Source of the DNA: Alphaproteobacteria bacterium
GTDB taxonomy: Bacteria > Pseudomonadota > Alphaproteobacteria > JAGOMX01
Direction of reading: 5' to 3'
Assembly (NCBI GenBank): GCA_016742295.1
Contig: JACVCA010000002.1
Span: 1-22,655 of the forward strand
DNA length: 22,655 nt
Below the pieces are notes generated by a model. The model made no database searches, was not told the DNA's origin, and was given only the letters and a program-made list of their open reading frames with translations. This document shows positions 1 to 7,694 of this stretch, piece after piece (position 1 is the stretch's first letter; each line of letters starts with the position of its first letter). Made by a program: the position numbers and the translations under genes.

Positions 1-989
1 AACTGTTGTAAAGTATTCCTAAATTTGGCTCCTTCATGTTCAAGTGTCAGATAATTATTAGCTAATTTCTGAAGATCCGCTACATACTCATCATAGGGTC
101 TAGATTTTAAAATTCGTAGTGAAGCTTCAGTAAAAATTTTATTAACTGTCGCATGAAAATAAAGGTCAAAACATTCTTTATAAGGTCCTTGAAGCACTGG
201 TTCTGTAAATTCTGCTAACTTTTGATGAAAGCTTAAATCTTTTAAGTGTTGAACTTTTTTTGATATTCTTTTTGAGGAAGAAGCTTTGATATCCCCTAAA
301 TTATCAGAAGAATCAAGATAAGCGGTAAGCTGAGGTGTTAAGGCTTGAGCGTTTGCAATTGTTTCTTGCAATAACCTGTAGTACTGAGTGTTATTACGTA
401 AGGTTGCTTTTATTAATTTTATTTGACTCACGTATTGAGGAAACAGATGTAAATTTTCTGTACTTCTTAATGACAAAAAAGACATAAGATAATTTCTTCC
501 TATGTAATAAGTAGTTTTATAAAACTCATTTTCTAATTCCTTTTCATCTTCTTCACTTCGATATGTAGAGCAACAGGGCGCTCGTAATACTTCAATATAA
601 GAAATAACGTTATTACATAAATGGTGAAACTCTCCTAAAAGTTCATTTTTGCAGCTTTGTAAGAAGACTGTAAAGTATACTGTGCCCAGAGATTGCGTAA
701 GAAGCAGATGATGTTTTGCAAGCTGAAAGCTTTCTTTGGAATCAATATGGGGAGGGTGTTTTGAAATCTCAGGATAACGCGCAGATAAAAAATTCAGCTT
801 TTTTACAATTTCTACTGCCTCAGGTGAAATAATATCTATTCGCTTATTCGCATTTATACTATCTTCTGTCTTATATTCTTCTGTAGCTCGTAAGGGGAAC
901 AATAAGATAGAGGAACAAAAAATGATAAGATAAAACCCCAAACTATAATAAGATACTTTTTTATTTTTGAATAAAATCCTCTTAAGCAT
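1..989 (-). CDS. Exported protein of unknown function, C-terminus cut by the window edge
   Basis: The frame is open without a stop from an ATG at 989 down to base 1, giving 329 residues and continuing outside the window. The N-terminus is basic (MLKRILFKNKK) and is followed by a hydrophobic stretch at about residues 16-34, so it has a signal peptide or membrane anchor. The rest is polar and probably mostly helical, with a cysteine cluster around residue 138 (APCCSTYR) and no domain I recognise. It shares strand, base composition and an export signal with the other genes of the 0-6.5 kb block. The open length and codon use make it a real gene. Its function is unknown. Confidence 0.75.
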   Translation of the reverse strand, partial: MLKRILFKNKKVSYYSLGFYLIIFCSSILLFPLRATEEYKTEDSINANKRIDIISPEAVEIVKKLNFLSARYPEISKHPPHIDSKESFQLAKHHLLLTQSLGTVYFTVFLQSCKNELLGEFHHLCNNVISYIEVLRAPCCSTYRSEEDEKELENEFYKTTYYIGRNYLMSFLSLRSTENLHLFPQYVSQIKLIKATLRNNTQYYRLLQETIANAQALTPQLTAYLDSSDNLGDIKASSSKRISKKVQHLKDLSFHQKLAEFTEPVLQGPYKECFDLYFHATVNKIFTEASLRILKSRPYDEYVADLQKLANNYLTLEHEGAKFRNTLQQ

Positions 990-1058
990 TAGAGACCTCT
1001 CTTATTTATAGATAACTTAATTTTCAACTTTCGCTATTATCCCTTCCATAACAGAGTT

Positions 1059-1375
1059 TCAAAAGTAATTGGTAAAACACATTAAATCACGAGCCCAAGG
1101 ATGAGTTCTATTGAAAATCAAACGTAATTCTCCTTTTTTAGCTTCAAAGCTAATTGGAGTAAGCGCTTTATATAATAATTTATCATTAACAAATAAGTTT
1201 TTTATAAATTGATTAAGTAACTCGTATGCTTTATTGCCTGTCGTTTCATTATCACCTGAGTTCTTTTATAGATAAACGGGATTGTGGTCTAAGAATTCGA
1301 AGCTTTATTTCTTGGCTTAACCGAGAGACAGCATTCTCAATATTCCAAGTACCTAAATTTAAGTCTCTTAACTCT
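1059..1375 (-). pseudogene. Frameshifted remnant of an unrecognised gene
   Basis: Two adjoining minus-strand reading frames give protein-like sequence but neither has a plausible start. The upstream piece reads DLNLGTWNIENAVSRL and continues to a TGA near 1255. The downstream piece, from about 1266 to a TGA at 1059-1061, includes KAYELLNQFIKNLFVND and ends RTHPWARDLMCFTNYF. A shift between frames near 1260 would join them. I see this as the tail of a degraded gene. The family is not recognised, and chance open frames in AT-rich DNA remain possible. Confidence 0.4.
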
Positions 1376-1495
1376 TAACAAATTAATTCTACCTCCCCCT
1401 CTAAAGGTTGAACTCTTGTTATGATAGATTTAAGCCTTTTTTCACTTTATACATAGGCTTAAAGGCAGCAATTATTTAATAAATGCGATAGCTCC

Positions 1496-1897
1496 TTATT
1501 TAGTTATTTTACCTAGAATATATCCTATTGTCCACACTACCAGCACAGTGGCTAAGGGGTTACGTTGGACCCGATCTTTCAACGCTTCTTGACATTTTTC
1601 TTGAAACTCAGATAAGCTTTTAGAACTTAAATTACCAAAACCTTTAAACGATTGAGAGAGCTCTTCAAATACTTGAGCCGTAGAATCTTTTAGATCCTCC
1701 CATTTATCCTCTGCTGCCGATTTTATACTTTCATAAGCTTTTTCTGCTTGTTTAAATGCTTGCTGAGCTCCTTTAAAAGTTTTTGCAAAATCTGAACTCG
1801 TTCTATTTTTGATATCATCTTTAAGGTTAGATAAATCGCTCCCATATTTAGTTAATTGTTGATTTAAATCATTTAAATATTTTTCTCTTGTAGTCAT
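1496..1897 (-). CDS. DUF883 / YqjD-ElaB-like membrane-anchored protein
   Basis: This is a 133-residue protein. A long hydrophilic helical region (about residues 1-110, rich in K, E, Q and A) with coiled-coil character is followed by one C-terminal hydrophobic segment (PLATVLVVWTIGYILGKI). That is the architecture of the ElaB/YqjD/DUF883 family, whose E. coli members sit in the inner membrane through the C-terminal anchor and bind ribosomes in stationary phase. I chose ATG 1897 because AAGGAG lies 6 bases upstream; a TTG two codons earlier is less likely. The next gene upstream is a BON-domain lipoprotein, and both families are often stress-linked. The family is assigned on architecture more than on motifs. 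Confidence 0.7.
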   Translation of the reverse strand: MTTREKYLNDLNQQLTKYGSDLSNLKDDIKNRTSSDFAKTFKGAQQAFKQAEKAYESIKSAAEDKWEDLKDSTAQVFEELSQSFKGFGNLSSKSLSEFQEKCQEALKDRVQRNPLATVLVVWTIGYILGKITK

Positions 1898-2031
1898 CTT
1901 CAACTCCTTGTGTTATAAATATATTTCCTATATTAAAGTTGCACATTTCATCTTAGAACCTTCTCTGTAAAATGTCCTCAAACTAAGCGTCAAATAGCCG
2001 GTATGAATGTTTTAGTTCGGACACATACGTT

Positions 2032-2346
2032 TTAATTTACAATAAGATTATTTTTAACGGATTTAACTCCTCCGACATTGCGGGCAATTTCCCCAGCTCT
2101 GGTAACTTTCTTATACGAATCAACAAATCCGCTTAACTGAACTTCTTCTTTGAAGGTTTCTACACTGATTTGAAATGGCGTTAAGGAAGGATCCTGGAGA
2201 ATTGCAGCTTTCACATTTGCTGTAAGTGCAGCATCATCAAGATATTGTCCGGGTGTCTCGCGACCCGAAATGGCCGTGCAAGCGTTAAGCGAGAGAGCTA
2301 ATAAACCTAAAATGAAAAAGTTTGTTGCTTTAAACTGTTTATTCAT
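2032..2346 (-). CDS. BON-domain lipoprotein (OsmY-like)
   Basis: This is a 104-residue protein. It begins with a lipoprotein signal: basic start, hydrophobic core and lipobox LSLNAC, with Cys23 as the predicted lipidated residue. Residues 36-104 form one BON domain, with the usual order of a short helix (DDAALTANVKAAIL), a strand carrying VETFKEEVQLSGFV, then the AGEIARNVGGVKSVKNNL ending. BON domains are thought to bind phospholipid or to stabilise the periplasmic and outer-membrane face. OsmY has two, so this is the single-domain lipoprotein version. AAAGGAAT precedes the ATG at a workable distance. It is in the same orientation as the DUF883 gene, 134 bases upstream of it. Confidence 0.85.
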   Translation of the reverse strand: MNKQFKATNFFILGLLALSLNACTAISGRETPGQYLDDAALTANVKAAILQDPSLTPFQISVETFKEEVQLSGFVDSYKKVTRAGEIARNVGGVKSVKNNLIVN

Positions 2347-2969
2347 TCTTTTATTCCTTTCTTAATCTGTAAATTTGCAAAGTTGAAAATTATACTAGTA
2401 TTTAAGAGACTTTAAGAAATAACACCGAATATACTTCTATGTGATGAACACCTAACATTTTGCGCTACCTTCAAGTAGAAAGACATTCAGTATGAGTTTC
2501 TTTTTGCCTCCCCAAACCTTATATTTTGTTAAACATAACCTTTAAACTATCTCCAACTTTAAGGCTTTAATTTAAAAAAACATAAGGGCTTAATAAACTT
2601 AGATTAGCAGACTCCTATAAGATTTAAAGATGAAATTACAACTGTCTTTCTACTATATGACAGTTGCGTTGTTAGGCATGGACTTGCCACATTAGCTAAG
2701 AGGTACTTGAGGAAGTATAAAGCATTAGTCTTGTATCCGACCTTTGGGTGAAGATTATGTAGTCTTCTGACGCAAATGGATTATGTGTCTCTTTTCGGAC
2801 AAGTTAACATCAGTTCATTGTTTAATTTTACTTTAAAAAAGATGTATCGAGCATTTGAGAAAGATAACTCTTAACTTACATATCCTAAAGTAGCCCGTGT
2901 AAGTAGTAAGATGGATAGAGAAAGCTTTTTAACATGGCTTCAATCATGAAAAGTTAATTTACTTTGGCT
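2347..2969. other. Long intergenic stretch with no recognisable gene
   Basis: Both strands are closed by frequent stops, and I see no RNA gene, terminator or transposase signature. The base composition is AT-rich. It may be decayed coding DNA, like other gaps in this half of the window, but nothing in it could be assigned. Confidence 0.5.
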
Positions 2970-4649
2970 TTATTGGTTATTGTTGGCCTTTTTTAGATTT
3001 TTTTGTAATTTCTTTTTTGATCTGTTACTTATAGAAGGTAATAAAGGCTTCTTAGGAGAAGAGGTACTACCCTGATGAACAACAGGCTGAGAAGGAAAGG
3101 ACTCTTCCTTTTTCAATTCAGCCTCCTTGTCCTCATTTAGGCGAGCTATAATCACTTCTATAGATTTAGTGTATTGAGCTAAAGACTTAAGATCCTCTTG
3201 ATAGCTTAAACCTCTTTCTTGCGCTTTGAGAAGCTTTTCAAACACCATACGATAAGCCTTCTCTCTTGCCTCCTTTTTTAAAGGGCTACTCCCTTTACCT
3301 ATAAAGTTGGTATTAACCTTAACAATAAAATTATAAAGTGGTAAAGAGTGAGTGGCCTTTTCAAATCTTAATTCTTTGATTTTCTTTTGATCAAACCATT
3401 CTCTTAAAACTGATCTGTATTGTTTACTACCATCTAAAAATTGTGGTTCAGCTTTACCTATGCCTGTTAGGTACTGATATGCGTTTTGAGCTGCTTGCTC
3501 TTCTGCTTTCTTCTTTGAAGGTCCGGTTGCTTCAAAAATCTGATTTTCTACTTGTACCTTTGCGACAAAAGAGAGAGGAGTAATAACTTTCTCTATAGAA
3601 GGCAAAGAAAGTTTTTTTGCATGACAATACTCATTAATAAACTTTGTATAGGTCTGGCTTTGAGAACAAAGGGGAGTTGAAGCAATAATTTCTCTTTGAG
3701 CTAAAAAATTTAAAGCTGCCTTTGCAGCTTCTTGTTCAGCTTCATCAACCGTATAACCAGCCCCTTGAATACGCCCAATTCCAGCTCCAATAACATGGAC
3801 TGTAAATACAGGGCGGTCTCCTTCATCTACTCCAATAAAGGGGCTTGTATATTCCGGCATATCGTTACAAAATTGAGTTAATGCCGTGTTGAGAAAAGAT
3901 TTAGGGTTACCTGTATCTAGTTCTCCTGCTTGCACTAAATCATTTATAATTTTAGCAAGCTTAGGAGAAGAAGGAATTTCGTCAGATAAAAGCGTTTGAG
4001 ATTTCAATTTTTTAGGATGAGATTTCCTGCTTTTTAAAACCTCATGCCACATTTCTTCAAGCATGGCATTATCTAATATTCGTAGAACAAATTTTCTTGA
4101 ATTTAACAGACCATTTTGCTGATTGTCGCTAAAAATGGCCCCTATTAAAGATTCAATCACATTACAATATTCACAAGTCTTTACGCCTGGGTAAGGTAAG
4201 TAAGCTTCTATTTTGAGATTATTCTTATAAACTTCGGCTAATGTTTTATTTTGGGTAAGTAAGACATATAAATCATTATGTAACGCCCTTGGTTGATCTG
4301 GAAATAGCTCTAAAATGCGTTCTCTAATAATTAACCCTAAGACAGCGTCACCTAGAAATTCTAAATGCTGATGCTTTAATTGAGAATTTTGTAGGTTTAC
4401 CGGTAATAAAGGATGCAGGGCAGCTTTAAGAAGAGTTTCATCTTGAAACTCATAATGTATATGCCTATATAATCCTTTTAAATCAATTTCATCACTTTGG
4501 GAGAAATTCTCTTCTATAAGATGGTAACTTTCTTTATTTTTACTTGCTAAACATTGATGAAAAGAGAAATTACAAAATCCAGAGACTATCGCAAGATTAA
4601 GCAGGAGCTTCAGTATAAATGATTTAAGCTTAGTACCACTCTGATTCAT
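2970..4649 (-). CDS. Exported RNase III-like protein with three dsRNA-binding domains
   Basis: This is a 559-residue protein, against about 220-230 for ordinary bacterial RNase III. Residues 1-35 look like a signal peptide (hydrophobic 11-30, cleavage near CLA/SK). Residues 55-200 are an RNase III domain with the signature LEFLGDAVLG (E97, D101) and VIESLIGAIFSD (E166). By alignment with E. coli Rnc by eye, three acidic active-site positions are changed: E38 is Q94, E65 is R121 and D114 is N163. Three dsRBD-like segments follow, at about 248-318, 331-397 (GPSKKKAEEQAAQNAY, the most canonical) and 408-475 (degenerate), then a charged, lysine-rich tail. A GGGAG Shine-Dalgarno and a consensus promoter precede it. 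Known family role: binding and cleaving dsRNA. Inferred: a secreted dsRNA-binding effector, possibly catalytically weak or dead. It is not the housekeeping rnc. Confidence 0.85.
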   Translation of the reverse strand: MNQSGTKLKSFILKLLLNLAIVSGFCNFSFHQCLASKNKESYHLIEENFSQSDEIDLKGLYRHIHYEFQDETLLKAALHPLLPVNLQNSQLKHQHLEFLGDAVLGLIIRERILELFPDQPRALHNDLYVLLTQNKTLAEVYKNNLKIEAYLPYPGVKTCEYCNVIESLIGAIFSDNQQNGLLNSRKFVLRILDNAMLEEMWHEVLKSRKSHPKKLKSQTLLSDEIPSSPKLAKIINDLVQAGELDTGNPKSFLNTALTQFCNDMPEYTSPFIGVDEGDRPVFTVHVIGAGIGRIQGAGYTVDEAEQEAAKAALNFLAQREIIASTPLCSQSQTYTKFINEYCHAKKLSLPSIEKVITPLSFVAKVQVENQIFEATGPSKKKAEEQAAQNAYQYLTGIGKAEPQFLDGSKQYRSVLREWFDQKKIKELRFEKATHSLPLYNFIVKVNTNFIGKGSSPLKKEAREKAYRMVFEKLLKAQERGLSYQEDLKSLAQYTKSIEVIIARLNEDKEAELKKEESFPSQPVVHQGSTSSPKKPLLPSISNRSKKKLQKNLKKANNNQ

Positions 4650-4690
4650 AAAGCTCTCCCTTTATTTAAGCTAAGTATTTATTTTTCTTA

Positions 4691-4719
4691 ATTATAAAAT
4701 ATGCTTACTAGGTTGTCAA
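4691..4719 (-). promoter_or_regulatory. Consensus sigma-70 promoter of the RNase III-like gene
   Basis: On the minus strand TTGACA (4719-4714) and TATAAT (4696-4691) are separated by exactly 17 bases. Both hexamers match the consensus fully. The expected start of transcription is near 4684, about 35 bases before the ATG at 4649. This predicts strong, largely unregulated expression. Confidence 0.8.
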
Positions 4720-4906
4720 TTGACCCCCTGAGGAGAGAGGCTATGACAAAAATATTAATTCCTAAGAGAGGACTGCTTCAGGCTGCAAACTCCAATAAAC
4801 TTATAAATATAAATTTTTAAGAAGATATTAAGAATATGTTGCCGTCGAGAATTATTATTAATTATAATTTTTTGAGATAATCACTCTTCTCAACACCAAT
4901 AGCGGA

Positions 4907-5374
4907 TTGAAAAATTTAGAACATGTAATTTTCTTATTTATCCATGAGAATAAACCTGCAGAAGCTTTAATTCGAACAGAAGTTTCAAAAAAGCTTCTTT
5001 TAAAACAAGGCGCACTTTCAAAAAAATTTGTTTCTTTTCGTGCTAATGTACTAGCCTTCAATTGTTACTTAAAGGAAGAGAAAAGAATTGCAGCAGTGAA
5101 AAAAGAGGCAAAGGAAAGAAAGAAAAGAAGCTCCTGATTTAGTTCATGATATCACTCAGCCTGTTCCAGATATACTTAATGGTCAATTTGATGTAGTCAT
5201 GATGGAGCATATTCCTATGCATATCCATCTTGATGGAAGTAGACAAGTCTATGCGACTCAGTAATAGACGTTGGATTTTCACAATTTAAAAAAATTAAAC
5301 CATCTGACAATTACAAGTATATAACGACTTTTAATCCATCTCAGCATGAAGTTTATCGAGCTATTAAGCCATAA
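4907..5374 (+). pseudogene. Broken gene, possibly methyltransferase-like
   Basis: Three overlapping plus-strand pieces read as protein only if the frame changes twice. Piece one (TTG at 4907 to TGA at 5137) includes NLEHVIFLFIHENKPAEAL. Piece two (about 5133 to TAA at 5264) includes GQFDVVMMEHIPMHIHLDGS. Piece three (about 5273 to TAA at 5374) includes KYITTFNPSQHEVYRAIKP. The FDVVMMEHIP segment resembles motif IV of class I SAM-dependent methyltransferases, but that is weak evidence. It is most likely a gene inactivated by small indels. No start codon with a good ribosome site is seen. Confidence 0.4.
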
Positions 5375-5789
5375 GCGATAAACGGCCTGCTTTTTTCGTA
5401 ATAGAGGGTTATTAAAATTTTAATTACGAAACGTAAATCTCAGAGAGCTTGCCCCCTGAGATGGGTAGCAACTATAGCCATCAGACTGTAGAGGGTATTC
5501 ATCTTATAGAACTTCAACGCAATAGGCATCATGTTTTTCAGCTTATGTATCACGCCGCTTTGTAGAGCAAATCATTCAACAGGACGCAATCTACCTTTGG
5601 AGTAAATGTTTAACTTGCTTTAACAGTCTGTAGCATGCCCAGTAGGTACCAACGCATGCATTAGAAATAATAGAAGGTAAAGACTGTCGATAACGAAATC
5701 GTAAGGTTTTATAACTAACTTCCAAAGTTATTTATATCACTAAGCTTACACCTTCATCTTAAAGTTGAAACAGAACCGTTTGGATTATC
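5375..5789. other. Gene debris without an intact frame
   Basis: Only short fragments look protein-like. One runs from an ATG at about 5460 (MGSNYSHQTVEGIHLIE) to a stop after MYHAAL. It is continued in another frame by VEQIIQQDAIYLWSKCL. No function is recognised. The stretch is probably decayed coding DNA continuous with the broken gene to its left. Confidence 0.35.
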
Positions 5790-6560
5790 TTAAGGAGCTA
5801 TAGCAAGCCCTAATACCTCAGCACGTAAGTTTAGTCGGGTGAAATTAAGGATGCCTCGACTTCTTAAGGCAACTGCTGCATTAATTTGTGCAGCAGATGG
5901 CGCAGCGATGGCAGGAAGCCCTGGATGGCCAGCTCGAAGATCTATGGTTGCATCAAGTTGAGGAAGTGTTGGAGCAGCTATAATACCATTTTGCAGATAT
6001 ACTATTGTAGCAAGCTGTACGGTCGTATAGTTAGCCAGATTCAAAGTCGTCATCAAATAGGCAGCTGCATTGACTTCGGCAGCAACTGGCGCAGCAACAG
6101 CAGCAAGGCCTGCATGACCAGCTTGAAGATCTATAGTTGCATTAATTTGGTTTATATGAGTATAAGCTATTCCTGCCCCCCTTAAATATAAAGCTGCATC
6201 TAGTTGGGCTCGTGTAGGATTGCCGATGTGGAGGGTTGGTCTAGTACCTCTAAAAGTTAGAAAATCTGTCACAACATCCAATTGCGCAGTTGAAAAATTA
6301 GGAAGATTGAGATTATGAGGATCCCTTAATCTCATGGCTGCCGTCAGCTGCATAAGTGTTGGAGCAGCAATAGGAGCTAGCCCTGCATGACCAGCTTGGA
6401 GATCTACCATTGCATCTTCGTACGGTTGTGTAATAGGTGCTATGTTTAGAGCGGTTAGTTGTGCTCTTGCAGCTTCTGTAGCCTGGGCAGAATTATAATA
6501 TAAAGGTAATTTTAAAACACACAAAGCTAGCACTAAGGCGGCCTTTCTAGAGCAAGTCAT
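5790..6560 (-). CDS. Exported alanine-rich protein made of ~22-residue repeats
   Basis: This is a 256-residue protein. Residues 1-27 form a signal peptide (basic start, hydrophobic 8-21, cleavage after AQA). The mature part is about ten degenerate repeats with the core xxAQLxAAxxLRxxGxxxxx; the Q-[LIV]-x-A core recurs at residues 71, 93, 119, 138, 162, 182, 201 and 225, spaced 19-26. Three units are nearly the same: D-L-[QR]-A-G-H-[AP]-G-L at 53, 144 and 207. The regular amphipathic spacing suggests a helical solenoid of the kind used for protein binding. I do not recognise the family; it is not a standard LRR, TPR or ankyrin pattern. AAGG precedes the ATG. The repeats are also visible in the DNA, which suggests growth by duplication. 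Export and repeats together suggest a surface or secreted binding protein. Confidence 0.75.
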   Translation of the reverse strand: MTCSRKAALVLALCVLKLPLYYNSAQATEAARAQLTALNIAPITQPYEDAMVDLQAGHAGLAPIAAPTLMQLTAAMRLRDPHNLNLPNFSTAQLDVVTDFLTFRGTRPTLHIGNPTRAQLDAALYLRGAGIAYTHINQINATIDLQAGHAGLAAVAAPVAAEVNAAAYLMTTLNLANYTTVQLATIVYLQNGIIAAPTLPQLDATIDLRAGHPGLPAIAAPSAAQINAAVALRSRGILNFTRLNLRAEVLGLAIAP

Positions 6561-6631
6561 TTTAACCTTCTTAGTTAATATGTTATATATTCTTCTTTAT
6601 ATTTGCATAGAATGTTTAATAAAATATAAAT

Positions 6632-7013
6632 ACACCTAAAATTTCATCTATGAAATCTATGTTAACTTGAACTAACAAAGGATTTCCACAAGTTCTATCA
6701 TCCGTAAGATGAGCTATCATTTCTCTTGCTACAATTAGCGCTTGTTTATCAATACCAATATGTAACTTACGTCAAACCTTCCTTTGATATTGCTTACCAT
6801 ACTTAGTTTCTAACCATTCCTTTTCTCTAAAAACCTTAAAGCCTGTTTAAACGCGGTAAGAATGTACTCATACGTTTTGACAGGCGGCTAAATTCAGAAA
6901 TGGGAAAAACCTTATTTATTAAAGTAAATAAAGATTTAACAAATCCAGTTAATTGCCTGAGTGTTATAGTAAAAGAGCTGCCTTGAGAATAGTATCATTG
7001 GTTACACGGTAAG
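6632..7013 (-). mobile_element. Remnant of an IS5-family transposase
   Basis: Three minus-strand segments, read in order, follow the IS5-family transposase pattern. VTNDTILKAALLL leads into ITLRQLTGFVKSLFTLINKV and then FPISEFSRLSKRM, like the family's LPLRQ-GF-RSL and VPDYSTLSRR. A frame change leads to GFKVFREKEWLETKYG, then a TGA where the family has the Trp of WRKLH, then RKLHIGIDKQALIVA and AHLTDDRTCGNPLLVQV. The C-terminal third is missing. At least two frameshifts and one nonsense codon make it inactive. I did not find terminal inverted repeats. Confidence 0.7.
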
Positions 7014-7479
7014 ATACTTTCTTAGAAGATATCCTTATCTCCTACCTGTATTAAACTTAATATCTTCTTACCAGTTACCTCTTATTTAAGCAAAAAACTT
7101 ATAACACAGTCTCTATAGCTTAAATCTTAAGATGTTTTTCTTAAAACTGGCATTGAGACGATAATAAATCCACCCCGCATAGCTAATGTTTATAAAGAGA
7201 GGATAAAAACTCTTAAGGAAGGCTCTTTATCTATAACTTTAATCACACTCCACCATAAGTCCTCGCAAACTTGACAGCACCTCTACTTGTAATGATTTTC
7301 ACATGAAAGAATTAAAATTGTTCGGAGACTAGTATTTTTGTAAACAAAGGCCGCTCGCACCTGTTAAATGATTTGATCTACAAAGCCTTCACAAAGCCGG
7401 CAATTTTTCCTTCTGCTTCCAAATTGCTTCCAAAATATTTTTCTTACTCCGAAGCATTTTTAAAAACCCTTGATTTCAT
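7014..7479. other. Intergenic stretch downstream of tRNA-Arg
   Basis: No intact gene is seen. An open plus-strand frame crosses from here into the tRNA, but it is the antisense artefact discussed under rejections. The part next to 7014 may hold further decayed IS sequence. I found no second copy of the tRNA 3' end that would mark an integrated element. Confidence 0.4.
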
Positions 7480-7556
7480 TGGTGCGCCCGGCGAGATTCG
7501 AACCCACGACCCCAGGATTAGGAATCCTGTGCTCTATCCTGCTGAGCTACGGGCGC
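7480..7556 (-). tRNA. tRNA-Arg (anticodon CCU)
   Basis: On the minus strand the acceptor arm GCGCCCG pairs with CGGGCGC, followed by discriminator A and an encoded CCA. The D arm is GCTC...GAGC. The anticodon stem-loop is CAGGA-TTCCTAA-TCCTG with anticodon CCT, which reads AGG. The T arm carries TTCGAAT. All arms fold as a normal 77-base tRNA. It lies 138 bases beyond the stop of rimK on the same strand. tRNA-Arg 3' ends are common integration sites, but no integrase is seen nearby. Confidence 0.97.
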
Positions 7557-7694
7557 CTGTGACCAACTTAATATACATTGAATACAAGTGCAAAGGAATG
7601 TTTATAAACTTGGGGCAATTTAAGTAAGGGAAATATCAATTACCTAACACCCTCCCTTCACTCTCCAATATACTTAAGGCTTTTTTCATCAAGC

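Noticed and set aside
4858..5061. Minus-strand frame of 67 codons
   Set aside because: It is opposite the better-supported plus-strand broken gene, lacks a ribosome site and has no recognisable content.
5886..6185. Plus-strand frame of 99 codons across the repeat protein
   Set aside because: Antisense shadow. Its repeats (CWSSYNTIL, KIYGCI) simply mirror the repeats of the minus-strand gene, which has a signal peptide and ribosome site.
5790..6560. TAL-effector or leucine-rich repeat assignment for the repeat protein
   Set aside because: The unit is about 22 residues, not 33-35, and lacks the LxxLxLxxN pattern of LRRs.
7480..7556. tRNA-Arg as the attachment site of an element inside this window
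   Set aside because: I searched by eye for a second copy of the tRNA 3' end to the left and found none, and no integrase is present. The tra block lies on the other side.
7373..7627. Plus-strand frame of 84 codons reading GAPGEIRTHDPRIRNPVLYP
   Set aside because: This is the antisense of tRNA-Arg, a known annotation artefact. The tRNA fold explains the sequence.
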